A stretch of 56,770 nucleotides of DNA from an uncultured Eubacteriales bacterium (GTDB lineage: Bacteria; Bacillota; Clostridia; Oscillospirales; Acutalibacteraceae), in the NCBI GenBank assembly GCA_934636435.1, contig CAKUAQ010000008.1, positions 1-56,770 of the forward strand, in the 5' to 3' direction. The position numbers and the translations under genes were made by a program. The notes below the pieces were generated by a model. It was given only the letters and a program-made list of their open reading frames with translations, ran no database searches and was not told where the DNA came from. Every line of letters starts with the position of its first letter. The first letter of the stretch is position 1. This document shows, piece by piece, positions 47,566 through 56,207 of this stretch.

Positions 47566-49491
47566 ATGAGAGACGGATTCATTCAGGTTGCCGCCGGTAC
47601 ACTGCACCCGGTGGTGGCGGATACACGTCACAACACCGCCGAGATCATCGACCGCATCCGGCAGGCGGATGCGGTCGGGGTGCAGCTGTTGGTTCTGCCG
47701 GAGCTGTGCGTCACCGGATATACCTGCGGCGACCTGTTTTATTCGACGGTGCTGCAAGCCGGGGCACGGACCGCACTGGAGGAGCTTTGCGCCGCCACGG
47801 CGGGGCTGTATCCGGTGGTGGCGGTGGGGCTGCCCCTTTTATGGCAGAATAAGCTCTATAATGCGGCGGCGGTGCTGCATAACGGCCGGCTGCTGGGGGT
47901 GGTGCCCAAGCGATATCTGCCCAACTACGGCGAGTTTTATGAGCTGCGGCAGTTTACCTCCGGCGACGGGCTGCCGGCTGATGCGACCGTGACTTTGTGC
48001 GGGCAGACGGTGCCCTTCGGCAGCCGTCTGCTGTTCACCCATGAGACGATGCCCGGCTATTGCTTCGGGGTGGAAATATGCGAGGATCTGTGGGTACCCT
48101 GCCCGCCGGCGGAGGAGCTGTGCAGGGGCGGTGCTACGCTGATGCTCAATCTGTCTGCCTCCAACGAGGTGGTGGGGAAGGAGGGCTATCGGCGCACACT
48201 GGTGTCCTCCACCTCCGCGCGGCTGCTCTGCGGCTATGCGTATTGCAGCGCCGGCCCGGAGGAATCGACCCAGGATCTGGTATTCTCCCGCCACCACCTG
48301 ATTGCGGAGAACGGTACCATTCTGGCGGAAAACAAGCCTTTTGCAGATGCGCCGCTGCTGATCAGCGAGATTGACACCGCCCGGCTGACGGCGGAACGCC
48401 ACCGCATGACCGGATTTGTGCCGCTGCCGGCGGCAGATCTCCGCACGGTCTCCTTTGCCCAGCCCATGCGGGAGGTGTCTCTGACCCGCCCGGTGGACGC
48501 CAACCCCTTTGTGCCGCCGGACGATGCCCGGGTGCGGGAGCGAGCGGAGGCTATCTTCCGCATCCAGAGCTACGGGCTGAAAAAGCGGCTGGCTCATACC
48601 CATGCAAAAACCGCCGTGGTGGGCATTTCCGGCGGGTTGGACAGCTGTCTGGCGCTGTTGGTGATGGTGCGGGCGATGGATCTGCTGGAGCGTCCCCGCA
48701 CCGATATTGTGGCGGTGACCATGCCCTGCTTCGGCACCACCGAGCGTACCCACCGTAACGCGCAGCAGATGTGCCGCTGTCTGGGGGTCACCCTGCGGGA
48801 GGTGGATATTTCCGCCGCCGTGATGCAGCATTTCGCCGATATCGGCCATGACCCGGCGGTGCACGATGTGACCTATGAGAACGGACAGGCTCGGGAGCGC
48901 ACCCAGGTGCTCATGGACATCGCCAACGAGACCGGCGGTATTCTGGTGGGCACCGGCGATCTGTCGGAGCTGGCGTTGGGCTGGGCGACCTATAACGGCG
49001 ATCATATGTCCATGTACGGGGTCAACGCCTCGGTGCCGAAAACGCTGGTGCGGTACATGGTGCGCTACGAGGCGGAGCATGCCGCCCCGGCGCTGAAAGC
49101 GGTGCTGGAGGATATTCTGGATACCCCCGTGTCCCCGGAGCTGCTGCCCGCCCAGGCGGACGGCACCATCGCCCAGAAAACCGAGGATCTGGTGGGTCCC
49201 TATGAGCTGCACGATTTCTTCCTCTATTACACGCTGCGATTCGGGTTTGCGCCCCGCAAGATCTATCGGCTGGCGCGCTACGCTTTCCGGGGCGCTTATG
49301 ACGAAACCACCATTGAAAAGTGGCTGCGGGCATTTCTGCGGCGGTTTTTCGGCCAGCAGTTCAAGCGCTCCTGTATGCCCGACGGCCCTAAGGTGGGTTC
49401 GGCCACCCTGTCCCCCCGGGGGGATTGGCGGATGCCGTCGGACGCTTCTGCCGCGCTGTGGCTGGAAAATCTTGCCGGAATTGTGGAATGA
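47566..49491 (+). CDS. nadE: Glutamine-dependent NAD+ synthetase
   Basis: Amidates deamido-NAD to NAD with glutamine as nitrogen source, completing the pathway begun by NadD in this window. The 641-aa protein joins a nitrilase-fold glutaminase (residues 1-300: LPELCVTGYTCGDLF, VPKRYLPNYGEFYE, and the nucleophile Cys in GVEICEDLWVPCPP) to an ATP-pyrophosphatase synthetase domain (VVGISGGLDSCLALLV, then VGTGDLSELALGWATY). Catalytic residues are intact. ATG 47566 is chosen behind GGGGGAGGAACG; the frame open to 47494 runs through the promoter. Confidence 0.96.
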   Translation: MRDGFIQVAAGTLHPVVADTRHNTAEIIDRIRQADAVGVQLLVLPELCVTGYTCGDLFYSTVLQAGARTALEELCAATAGLYPVVAVGLPLLWQNKLYNAAAVLHNGRLLGVVPKRYLPNYGEFYELRQFTSGDGLPADATVTLCGQTVPFGSRLLFTHETMPGYCFGVEICEDLWVPCPPAEELCRGGATLMLNLSASNEVVGKEGYRRTLVSSTSARLLCGYAYCSAGPEESTQDLVFSRHHLIAENGTILAENKPFADAPLLISEIDTARLTAERHRMTGFVPLPAADLRTVSFAQPMREVSLTRPVDANPFVPPDDARVRERAEAIFRIQSYGLKKRLAHTHAKTAVVGISGGLDSCLALLVMVRAMDLLERPRTDIVAVTMPCFGTTERTHRNAQQMCRCLGVTLREVDISAAVMQHFADIGHDPAVHDVTYENGQARERTQVLMDIANETGGILVGTGDLSELALGWATYNGDHMSMYGVNASVPKTLVRYMVRYEAEHAAPALKAVLEDILDTPVSPELLPAQADGTIAQKTEDLVGPYELHDFFLYYTLRFGFAPRKIYRLARYAFRGAYDETTIEKWLRAFLRRFFGQQFKRSCMPDGPKVGSATLSPRGDWRMPSDASAALWLENLAGIVE

Positions 49492-49566
49492 CTTTGCTGT
49501 TTTGCCCATTTTTCGCTTTTAAGCACAAAAGCGAGTGTGAAATGTGTACAAACTTGCCAAAACCCC

Positions 49567-49595
49567 TTGACAAGCCGAAAAATCGGGCGTATAAT
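49567..49595 (+). promoter_or_regulatory. Perfect consensus promoter of the small membrane protein
   Basis: TTGACA (49567-49572), 17 bp, TATAAT (49590-49595): exact consensus, followed 31 bp later by the ATG at 49627. Confidence 0.92.
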
Positions 49596-49626
49596 GGCAA
49601 AAAATCGCGAAAGGGAGATGACAAGG

Positions 49627-49890
49627 ATGTTTGCTTACGCTATGACACGTACATCATCCACCGGTGCCTGTTTTGAGACTCCGGCTTCTTCCTGCTGCGC
49701 CTCTGCGTCTGCTGTTGCTCTGTCGGACATCGCCCTGTGGGTGGTGTCCGTTTTTGTTTTGGTATGCATTAGCCTGCCGGCTCTGGCGAATTGCGCCATT
49801 ATTGGGCGAATTATTATGCTGGCGGCTCTACTGGTCGTACTGGTAGCGAAGTGGAAGAAGCAGATACCGAGTTTGTCAAATCCCGCATAA
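49627..49890 (+). CDS. Small unknown membrane protein
   Basis: An 87-aa protein that I do not recognise. Residues 1-28 are polar with Ser, Thr, Ala and three Cys (GACFETPASSCCASA). Two hydrophobic segments follow (about 32-52 and 56-74, IALWVVSVFVLVCISLPALA and IIMLAALLVVLVA), with a basic C-terminus. ATG 49627 is preferred to ATG 49618, because AAGGGAG is only 1-2 nt before the latter and 10 nt before the former. It is flanked by a perfect promoter and a strong terminator, so it is a monocistronic, probably highly transcribed gene. Confidence 0.6.
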   Translation: MFAYAMTRTSSTGACFETPASSCCASASAVALSDIALWVVSVFVLVCISLPALANCAIIGRIIMLAALLVVLVAKWKKQIPSLSNPA

Positions 49891-49902
49891 AGCGGGCGTA
49901 AC

Positions 49903-49937
49903 AAACGGTTCTGCTACTTTTAGCAGAACCGTTTTTC
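49903..49937 (+). terminator. Terminator of the small membrane protein gene
   Basis: AAACGGTTCTGCTA (49903-49916) and TAGCAGAACCGTTT (49921-49934), a 14-bp stem with a four-base loop and T run. Confidence 0.93.
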
Positions 49938-49947
49938 TGTTGTTGGT

Positions 49948-49983
49948 ATCAAAACAGGGGTATACACCTGTTTGATATATACT
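49948..49983 (+). promoter_or_regulatory. Inverted repeat and -10 element upstream of livJ
   Basis: ATCAAAACAGG (49948-49958) and CCTGTTTGAT (49967-49976) form an imperfect palindrome around GGTATACA. A TATACT hexamer follows at 49978-49983, 34 bp before the livJ ATG, but no good -35 lies at 17 bp. The repeat occupies that place and may bind a regulator. Confidence 0.55.
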
Positions 49984-50017
49984 TTGGTCATCTATTTTAG
50001 ATAAGGAGAGATGCGTT

Positions 50018-51139
50018 ATGAAAAAGTTTACCCGTATGACTGCTGTTGTGATGGCAGTTGCTCTGTTGGCTTTGGCCTGTGTCGGCTGCGGCGGCAATTC
50101 CGGCGGCGACACCATTATGATCGGCTGCACCGGTCCTCTGACCGGCGATGCTTCTTCCTACGGCATTTCCGTGCAGCACGGCGCTCAGCTGGCTGTGGAG
50201 GAGATCAATGCCGCCGGCGGTCTGAATGGGGTCAAGCTGTCCTTTGAAATGAAGGACGATAAGGCCACCGCCGAGGATGCCAGCACCGGCTATGACGCGC
50301 TGTACGATGCCGGGATGAAGATTTCTCTGGGCAGCGTGACTTCTGCCTCCTGCAAGGCGTTTGCCGACAAGGCGGTGCAGGATAATGTGTTCGCCATCAC
50401 CCCCTCTGCTTCGGAGCAGGCGATCATCGAGAAGGGCGACAACATCTTCCGTGTGTGCTTCGGCGACCCCGACCAGGGCACGCTGGCGGCGAAAGAGCTG
50501 ACCAAGACCTATACGAAGATCGGCGCGATCTATGACACCAGCGATTCCTATTCCACCGGCATCTACACCGCTTTCGAGGCAGAGATGAAGGCTGAGGGCA
50601 AGGAATTCAAGGTGCAGACCTTCGATAAGGAAAACAACAAGGATTTCTCCACCCAGGTGGAGGCTCTGAAGGACTGCGAAGTGATCTTCATGCCCTTCTA
50701 CTACACCGAGGCCGGTCTGGTGGCCAAGGCCTGCGTGGCCAAGGGCGTGACCGCTGAGCTGTTCGGATGCGACGGCTTCGACGGCATCAAGACTCAGCTG
50801 GACGATACCGTGACCAACAAGATCCGTTACATCACCCCCTTCGATGTGGAGAGCACCGACAGCAAGGTTTCCACTTTTGTGTCCGCCTACAAGGCGAAGT
50901 TCGGCTCTGACCCCGACCAGTTTGCGGCGGATGCCTACGATGCGGTGTATGTCATCTTTGAGGGCATGAAGGCTGCCGGCGTGGACAGCGCCTCCATCTC
51001 CGCCAGCGATCTGTGCAACAAGGTGAAGGCGGCCATCACCAATAAGAGCTTCAGCTACACCGGCACCACCGGTAAGATGACCTGGGAGACCAGCGGCGCC
51101 TGCGACAAGGATCCTGTCATCGTGGACCTGAGCAAGTAA
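50018..51139 (+). CDS. livJ: Branched-chain amino acid ABC transporter, substrate-binding lipoprotein
   Basis: Extracellular type I binding protein for leucine/isoleucine/valine-type substrates. The 373-aa protein starts with a lipoprotein signal (KKFTRMTAVVMAVALLALAC, then VGCGGNSGGD), with two possible lipid-attachment cysteines. IGCTGPLTGDASSYG and EEINAAGGLNGVKL are family signatures, and SVTSASCKAFADKAVQ and TPSASEQAII lie in the ligand cleft. ATG 50018 has TAAGGAGAGATGCGTT upstream; the frameshifted ATG at 50011 is not used. First gene of the liv operon. Confidence 0.94.
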   Translation: MKKFTRMTAVVMAVALLALACVGCGGNSGGDTIMIGCTGPLTGDASSYGISVQHGAQLAVEEINAAGGLNGVKLSFEMKDDKATAEDASTGYDALYDAGMKISLGSVTSASCKAFADKAVQDNVFAITPSASEQAIIEKGDNIFRVCFGDPDQGTLAAKELTKTYTKIGAIYDTSDSYSTGIYTAFEAEMKAEGKEFKVQTFDKENNKDFSTQVEALKDCEVIFMPFYYTEAGLVAKACVAKGVTAELFGCDGFDGIKTQLDDTVTNKIRYITPFDVESTDSKVSTFVSAYKAKFGSDPDQFAADAYDAVYVIFEGMKAAGVDSASISASDLCNKVKAAITNKSFSYTGTTGKMTWETSGACDKDPVIVDLSK

Positions 51140-51179
51140 TTGACCCGGATGACTTCGGCCGGTCGGTCGGGCAGCCTGC

Positions 51180-51295
51180 GGGCCGGCATACACCAACGGT
51201 TTTCCGTTCGTGTACGCCGGCCCGGCCGCCGGGCGAATTGCCGTACCGGGTTATTTCGGATAAAGGATAAGACGGCGGTGTCTTATCCTTTATCC
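51180..51295 (+). promoter_or_regulatory. Two strong hairpins between livJ and livH
   Basis: Hairpin one: GGGCCGGCATACAC (51180-51193) with GTGTACGCCGGCCC (51210-51223), one mismatch, with an inner AACGG/CCGTT stem. Hairpin two: a perfect 16-bp stem GGATAAAGGATAAGAC (51258-51273) with GTCTTATCCTTTATCC (51280-51295). Neither has a U tract. They probably protect the livJ mRNA 3' end and lower expression of the permease genes. Confidence 0.75.
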
Positions 51296-51336
51296 GGTGT
51301 AAGCCGGCGGTAGAATGAGAAAGAGGAGATAAGCCT

Positions 51337-52200
51337 ATGAGCATACTGTTAGACGGATTGAGCCTCGGTGCCATCTATGCGCTGATCGCTCTGGGGTACA
51401 CCATGGTGTACGGTATCGCCAAGCTGCTGAATTTTGCCCACGGCGATATCATCATGGTGGGTGCCTATGCCATTCTGGTGACCCTGAATATCACCGGCAG
51501 CCCCTGGGTGGGCATTCTCGTATCCATCGTTGTCTGTACACTGGCGGGCATTGTGATCGAGCGGCTGGCCTATAAACCGTTGCGGGGCGCTTCTCCGCTG
51601 GCGGTTCTGATCACCGCTATCGGTGTCAGCTATTTCCTGCAGAGTATGGCGCAGCTGATTTTCGGCGCACAGTCCCGTCCCGTGACCCTTCCGGCCTTCA
51701 GCAAGGTGAATATCGCCGGCGCACAGATCAGCACCGGCACCATCATCACACTGGTGGTGGGCGCGCTCATTATGGCGGCGCTGACGCTGTTTGTGGGACG
51801 TACCCGCACCGGCCGCGCCATGCAAGCGGTGTCGGAGGATCGGGGTGCGGCTCAGCTCATGGGCATCAATGTGAACCGCATCATCATGATCACCTTTGCC
51901 ATCGGCTCGGCGCTGGCGGCCTTCGCCAGCCTGTTCTACCTCATGCAGATCCCCTCCACCAGCCCGACGCTGGGCGCTATGCCCGGTATCAAAGCGTTCA
52001 CGGCGGCGGTGATCGGCGGCATCGGCTCCATCCCCGGTGCCATGGTCGGCGGCGTGCTGCTGGGCCTGATCGAAAAGATTTGCCTGAGTGTCCCCGCCAT
52101 CAGCGCGTATACGACGGCGATCGAGTTCAGCCTGCTGATCATCATTCTGCTGGTGAAGCCCATCGGCATCCTGGGGAAAAAGAGAAGGGTGAAGGTGTAA
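51337..52200 (+). CDS. livH: Branched-chain amino acid ABC transporter permease LivH
   Basis: One of two membrane subunits of the LIV transporter. The 287-aa protein has about eight helices. It starts LLDGLSLGAIYALIALGYTM with VYGIAKLLNFAHGDI next, a LivH hallmark. The EAA-like region is RAMQAVSEDRGAAQLMGIN, and GGIGSIPGAMVGGVLLGL is in the last third. ATG 51337 has AAAGAGGAGATAAGCC upstream. livM begins 4 bp after the stop. Confidence 0.96.
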   Translation: MSILLDGLSLGAIYALIALGYTMVYGIAKLLNFAHGDIIMVGAYAILVTLNITGSPWVGILVSIVVCTLAGIVIERLAYKPLRGASPLAVLITAIGVSYFLQSMAQLIFGAQSRPVTLPAFSKVNIAGAQISTGTIITLVVGALIMAALTLFVGRTRTGRAMQAVSEDRGAAQLMGINVNRIIMITFAIGSALAAFASLFYLMQIPSTSPTLGAMPGIKAFTAAVIGGIGSIPGAMVGGVLLGLIEKICLSVPAISAYTTAIEFSLLIIILLVKPIGILGKKRRVKV

Positions 52201-52204
52201 CGCT

Positions 52205-53359
52205 ATGGGATATTTACAAAGCATCAAAAAGGGCTTTAAGCTCAAGTATAGTATTACGTATTTCATCCTGATTGTCTTTGTGGCGGTGATGATCGGTCTG
52301 AGCAGCGGTGGTGTACTGGGCCGCTCCACCGTGGGGCTGCTGTCCCGTATCGCCTACAGCATCATCATGGCGGTATCGCTGAATCTGGTGGTGGGCTTTC
52401 TGGGCGAGCTGAGTCTGGGGCACGCCGGGTTCATGTGCGTGGGTGCCTATATCGGTTGCTACTGCGCGAATCTGCTCCACCCGGTGCTCAACAACCCGCT
52501 GCTGGTGCTGATCATTGCGATGATCATCGGCGGACTGTGTGCGGCGGTGTTCGGGTTTATCATCGGCTTGCCCGCTCTGCGACTGAAGGGTGACTATCTG
52601 GCGATCGTGACGCTGGCATTCGGCGAAATTGTGCGGAATGTGTTTAAGAATCTGCCCTGGTTCGGTGGCGCGATGGGGCTGAATACCAAGACCTACAAGC
52701 CCTCCTCCCTGTTCATCGTGGCGTTTGTGGTGGTGCTGATCGTGCTGTTCCTCTGCCAGAATCTCATCCGCAGCAAGCACGGACGGGCGGTCACAGCCAT
52801 CCGGGATAACGAGATCGCCGCCAAGGCCATGGGCATCAATGTGACCTTTTATAAGCTGCTGATCTTCGTGATCTCCTCCGCTTTTGCCGGTGTGGCCGGC
52901 GTGATCTACGGTCATTTTGCCACTCCGGTGATGTATTCCTTCTTCTCCTACAACTACTCCATCGAGGTGCTGGTGATGGTGGTGTTGGGCGGCATGGGCA
53001 GTCTCAACGGCTCCATCATCGCGGCGACTCTCATCACCTATATCAATTTCCTGTTGCAGGATAATCTGTCCGGCGATCTGGCAGCGCTGCGGCTGCTGGT
53101 GTATGCGCTGATTCTCATTGTGATGGTGTTGTTCAACAATGCCCCGGCCATGCAAAAGTACCGGGAGCGGCTCAGCATCAAGCATTGGATGGATCAGCGG
53201 GCGCGCCGCAAGGCGGAGACCGTCGTAGACGACAGCGCCGTTTGGGCGCGGGTGCCCAGCAAGATCCCCATGGATGAGGTGCTGAGTGTGGACCTGCGCA
53301 CGGAAGAAGCGCTGCCCGCCCAGGATGAGACCGGAAAGGAGGGACCCCTCAATGGCTGA
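52205..53359 (+). CDS. livM: Branched-chain amino acid ABC transporter permease LivM
   Basis: Second membrane subunit of the LIV transporter. The 384-aa protein has about nine helices, the LivM motifs GFLGELSLGHAGFMCVGAYI, RLKGDYLAIVTLAFGEI, and the cytoplasmic loop AVTAIRDNEIAAKAMGINV. About 60 residues follow the last helix as a polar tail rich in Asp/Glu, longer than usual. It overlaps livG by 8 bp, so translation of the ATPase is coupled to it. Confidence 0.95.
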   Translation: MGYLQSIKKGFKLKYSITYFILIVFVAVMIGLSSGGVLGRSTVGLLSRIAYSIIMAVSLNLVVGFLGELSLGHAGFMCVGAYIGCYCANLLHPVLNNPLLVLIIAMIIGGLCAAVFGFIIGLPALRLKGDYLAIVTLAFGEIVRNVFKNLPWFGGAMGLNTKTYKPSSLFIVAFVVVLIVLFLCQNLIRSKHGRAVTAIRDNEIAAKAMGINVTFYKLLIFVISSAFAGVAGVIYGHFATPVMYSFFSYNYSIEVLVMVVLGGMGSLNGSIIAATLITYINFLLQDNLSGDLAALRLLVYALILIVMVLFNNAPAMQKYRERLSIKHWMDQRARRKAETVVDDSAVWARVPSKIPMDEVLSVDLRTEEALPAQDETGKEGPLNG

Positions 53360-54122
53360 AACCGTACTGAAAGTGGAAGACCTGGGGATCACCTTCGGCG
53401 GTCTGCACGCGGTGGAAGGACTGAATCTGGAGGTTAAGAAGAAACAGATCTACGGTCTGGTCGGCCCCAACGGCGCCGGTAAGACCACGGTGTTCAATAT
53501 GCTCACCGGCGTGTATACGCCGACCACCGGCACCTTTGCGCTGGAGGGAGAGGTGCTCAACGGCAAGACTCAGGAGGCAATCAACCATAAGGGCATTGCC
53601 CGTACCTTCCAGAACATTCGCTTGTTCAGCAATATGAGCGTGATCCGTAACGTGATGGTGGGCCTGCACAATCAGCCCGCCTTCAAATGCGATCCCGTTT
53701 CCAGTATGCTGCACCTGCCCAAGCATTACCGCACGGAGGAAGCCATGCGGGCGCGGGCAAAGGAAATTCTGGATATTTTCGGACTGCTGGAGGAGCGCAA
53801 CAATCTGTCCTGCAACCTGCCCTACGGCAAGCAGCGCAAGCTGGAGATCGCCCGGGCTTTGGCTACCAACCCGAAGCTGCTGCTGCTGGATGAGCCGGCG
53901 GCCGGCATGAACCCCCATGAGACCGAGGACCTGATGCAGATCATCCGGTTCATTCGGGATGAGTTTGATATGACCGTGTTGCTCATAGAGCACGATATGA
54001 AGTTTGTGGCCGGTCTGTGTGATGAGCTGACGGTGCTGAATTTCGGCACCGTGCTGGCGCAGGGCGATACGCAGATGGCTCTGAACAATCCCGAGGTCAT
54101 TCGGGCATACATTGGGGGGTGA
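53352..54122 (+). CDS. livG: Branched-chain amino acid ABC transporter ATPase LivG
   Basis: ATP-binding subunit of the LIV transporter. The 256-aa protein has Walker A GPNGAGKTTVFNMLTG, a Q-loop in ARTFQNIRLF, a signature region LPYGKQRKLEIARAL (the LSGGQ is diverged to LPYGKQ, as is usual in LivG), Walker B LLLLDEPAAGMNP and the switch His in LIEHDMKF. ATG 53352 is chosen behind AAAGGAGGG; the open frame to 53286 is within livM. Confidence 0.96.
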   Translation: MAETVLKVEDLGITFGGLHAVEGLNLEVKKKQIYGLVGPNGAGKTTVFNMLTGVYTPTTGTFALEGEVLNGKTQEAINHKGIARTFQNIRLFSNMSVIRNVMVGLHNQPAFKCDPVSSMLHLPKHYRTEEAMRARAKEILDIFGLLEERNNLSCNLPYGKQRKLEIARALATNPKLLLLDEPAAGMNPHETEDLMQIIRFIRDEFDMTVLLIEHDMKFVAGLCDELTVLNFGTVLAQGDTQMALNNPEVIRAYIGG

Positions 54123-54126
54123 GAAA

Positions 54127-54837
54127 ATGGCGTTATTGGAAGTGACCGGTCTGGAGGTCTACTATGGCGTCATCCAGGCGCTCAAGGGCATTGACTTCAC
54201 TGTGAATGAGGGGGAGATCGTCACCCTCATCGGCGCCAACGGCGCCGGCAAGACCACCACCATGCAGAGCGTGATCGGGCTTATCCCCTCTCAGGCGGGC
54301 AAGGTGGTCTATGACGGACAGGACATCACCCACACCCCCTGCCACAAGATCGTGCGCATGGGTATGACTCAGGTGCCGGAGGGGCGGCGGGTGTTTCAGG
54401 AGCTGACGGTGTATGAGAACCTGCTTATGGGCGCTTACACCAAGGGGGACAAGGCGCAGATCAAGCGGGATGTGGAGGAGACCTGCACCCGATTCCCCCG
54501 GTTGGGTGAGCGGAAGAACCAGGTTGCCGGAACGCTCTCCGGCGGAGAGCAGCAGATGCTGGCCATGGGGCGGGCCATGATGTGCCATCCCAAGCTGCTG
54601 ATGCTGGATGAGCCGTCCATGGGTCTGTCCCCGTTGCTGGTGGACGAGGTGTTTGAGATCATCCGGGAATTCCGGGACAGCGGCACCACCATCCTGCTGG
54701 TGGAGCAGAACGCCAACAAGGCGCTGGAGATCTGCGACCGGGCATATGTGCTGGAGAACGGCAAGCTGGTGCTGTCCGGCACCGGTGCGGAGCTGATGGC
54801 CAGCGACGACATCAAAAAAGCCTATCTTGGCGGTTGA
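54127..54837 (+). CDS. livF: Branched-chain amino acid ABC transporter ATPase LivF
   Basis: Partner ATPase of LivG. The 236-aa protein has Walker A GANGAGKTTTMQSVIG, signature LSGGEQQMLAMGRAM, Walker B LLMLDEPSMGLSP and the switch region LLVEQNANKAL, where the His is replaced by Gln-Asn as in other LivF proteins. ATG 54127 follows GGGGGGTGAG and is preferred over the TTG at 54112 inside livG. It is the last gene of the operon and is followed by a 14-bp hairpin. Confidence 0.96.
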   Translation: MALLEVTGLEVYYGVIQALKGIDFTVNEGEIVTLIGANGAGKTTTMQSVIGLIPSQAGKVVYDGQDITHTPCHKIVRMGMTQVPEGRRVFQELTVYENLLMGAYTKGDKAQIKRDVEETCTRFPRLGERKNQVAGTLSGGEQQMLAMGRAMMCHPKLLMLDEPSMGLSPLLVDEVFEIIREFRDSGTTILLVEQNANKALEICDRAYVLENGKLVLSGTGAELMASDDIKKAYLGG

Positions 54838-54850
54838 GCAATGCAAAAGG

Positions 54851-54884
54851 CGAAGGCAGCAAGCGGGTGCTTGCTGCCTTCGTT
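54851..54884. terminator. Bidirectional terminator between livF and the SDR gene
   Basis: CGAAGGCAGCAAGC (54851-54864) and GCTTGCTGCCTTCG (54869-54882), a perfect 14-bp stem with a GGGT loop. The T-rich tail is better on the minus strand (CCTTTTG). Confidence 0.85.
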
Positions 54885-54918
54885 GCACTTTGACCGTCTC
54901 CGATCGGTAACGCACCGC

Positions 54919-55845
54919 TCAGTCGTTTTTCTGCGCCGGTGCGGTTGTGGCGGTGGTCAGTCGGTCGATGATCCGCTCTGCCGTTTCTCCGATCCGACGG
55001 CACTCTTCCGGCGGGATCGAGTGGACCCGCCGCCTGACCGGCAGCCCCCATACATCGAACCACCGGGGACCGATCCATTCGCCGTAGTCCGTTTCTTCAA
55101 ATACCCCTTGCAGCAAGCTTAGACACGCGCGGCGTCGGGACATGAAGATCCACTGCATGGGGTGTTTGATGAGAGCAAACAGCCATGGCGGATAATGGGC
55201 GGTGATGTTGGTGTAGGTGATACCGGGATGCACCACCGCCAGCGTGACCCCTGACCGACGAACCTCCGGGTGGGCAAAGAGTTCCCAGCAGGAGGCCATC
55301 AGATACCGTTTGGAGTTTCCATACACCTTTGATGCACTGTGGCGGGTGGAAAAGTCCACGTCCTCCGGGTCGGTGGCGGAATAGCGATGGGCGATGCTGC
55401 CCACCGCGATCACCCGGGAACCGGGGCGGGCAGCCATAAATGGCATGAGTCGCCGGAGCATATAGGCATGGGAGACAAAGTTGATCTGGAATACGTTGTC
55501 CCAGCCGGTGGAGCAGTGATGCCGGGGAATGCTGTACGCACCGGCGGAAAGAAACAGCAGATCCGGCGGTGTGGCTTCCAGAATGTCGCAGGCGGCGCGT
55601 ACCTGCGCCATGTCCTCCAGATCCACTCGGATCTTGCCCAGCACACAGCCGGGGTGCGCCCGCTCCAGCCGCCGTTCCAGCGCGTCCATCGCTCCGGGGT
55701 TACGCCCCAACAGGAGCAGCCTGGCCCCCAGCGCCGCCAGATAGTCGCATAGGACCTCACCCAGTCCGCCGGTAGGGCCGGTTACAGCGGCTACGCGTCC
55801 CGCCAGTGAATGTGTATGTCGGTTCAGCCAGATGTCCGTTCGCAC
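54919..55845 (-). CDS. Short-chain dehydrogenase/reductase family protein
   Basis: A 308-aa NAD(P)-dependent oxidoreductase-like protein. The dinucleotide motif is AVTGPTGGLGEVL, LFLSAGAYSIP replaces the usual NNAG, and the catalytic Ser is in AVGSIAHRYS. The Tyr/Lys pair is in YGNSKRYL. It resembles retinol-dehydrogenase or WWOX-like SDRs; the substrate is unknown. The C-terminal 60 residues include a hydrophobic stretch (YPPWLFALIKHPMQWIFM) that may touch the membrane. Start is GTG 55845, behind GGGGGAA; an overlapping ATG at 55847 is in another frame. It has its own promoter. Confidence 0.88.
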   Translation of the reverse strand: MRTDIWLNRHTHSLAGRVAAVTGPTGGLGEVLCDYLAALGARLLLLGRNPGAMDALERRLERAHPGCVLGKIRVDLEDMAQVRAACDILEATPPDLLFLSAGAYSIPRHHCSTGWDNVFQINFVSHAYMLRRLMPFMAARPGSRVIAVGSIAHRYSATDPEDVDFSTRHSASKVYGNSKRYLMASCWELFAHPEVRRSGVTLAVVHPGITYTNITAHYPPWLFALIKHPMQWIFMSRRRACLSLLQGVFEETDYGEWIGPRWFDVWGLPVRRRVHSIPPEECRRIGETAERIIDRLTTATTAPAQKND

Positions 55846-55873
55846 ATAAATTCCCCCATCCTATCCACAGGGC

Positions 55874-55902
55874 AGTATAGCATAGCTTGCGGCGCGCGGC
55901 AA
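55874..55902 (-). promoter_or_regulatory. Promoter of the SDR gene
   Basis: On the minus strand TTGCCG (55902-55897), 17 bp, TATACT (55879-55874), about 30 bp before the GTG start. Confidence 0.75.
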
Positions 55903-55994
55903 GTAAAATCGACGTCGGCTCGGGAGGATTCGTCGAGCAAAACCGGTGAGATGATCGCCCGACGGAGAAATTTCAGAAAATATGAAAAAAAGAC

Positions 55995-56023
55995 TTGATT
56001 TTTTTGCCGTTGTGTAGTATACT
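55995..56023 (+). promoter_or_regulatory. tRNA-fMet promoter
   Basis: TTGATT (55995-56000), 17 bp, TATACT (56018-56023), 28 bp before the tRNA. Confidence 0.8.
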
Positions 56024-56051
56024 ATACAAGCGCTCAAGAGAGCGGATATAT

Positions 56052-56126
<75 letters not shown>

Positions 56127-56127
56127 T

Positions 56128-56182
56128 AACTGGACACCGGTTTTGATACATTTGCGTATCCGAATGGGTGTCCAGTTTTTCT
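56128..56182 (+). terminator. Terminator after tRNA-fMet
   Basis: AACTGGACACC (56128-56138) and GGTGTCCAGTT (56167-56177) enclose an inner GATAC/GTATC hairpin and end in TTTTT followed by C and TTTT. Confidence 0.88.
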
Positions 56183-56207
56183 TTTAAGCATTACGGAGGA
56201 AAATGTT

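Noticed and set aside
51308..51315. CGGTAGAA before livH as part of the box regulon
   Set aside because: Single copy, no neighbouring promoter elements; more likely chance.
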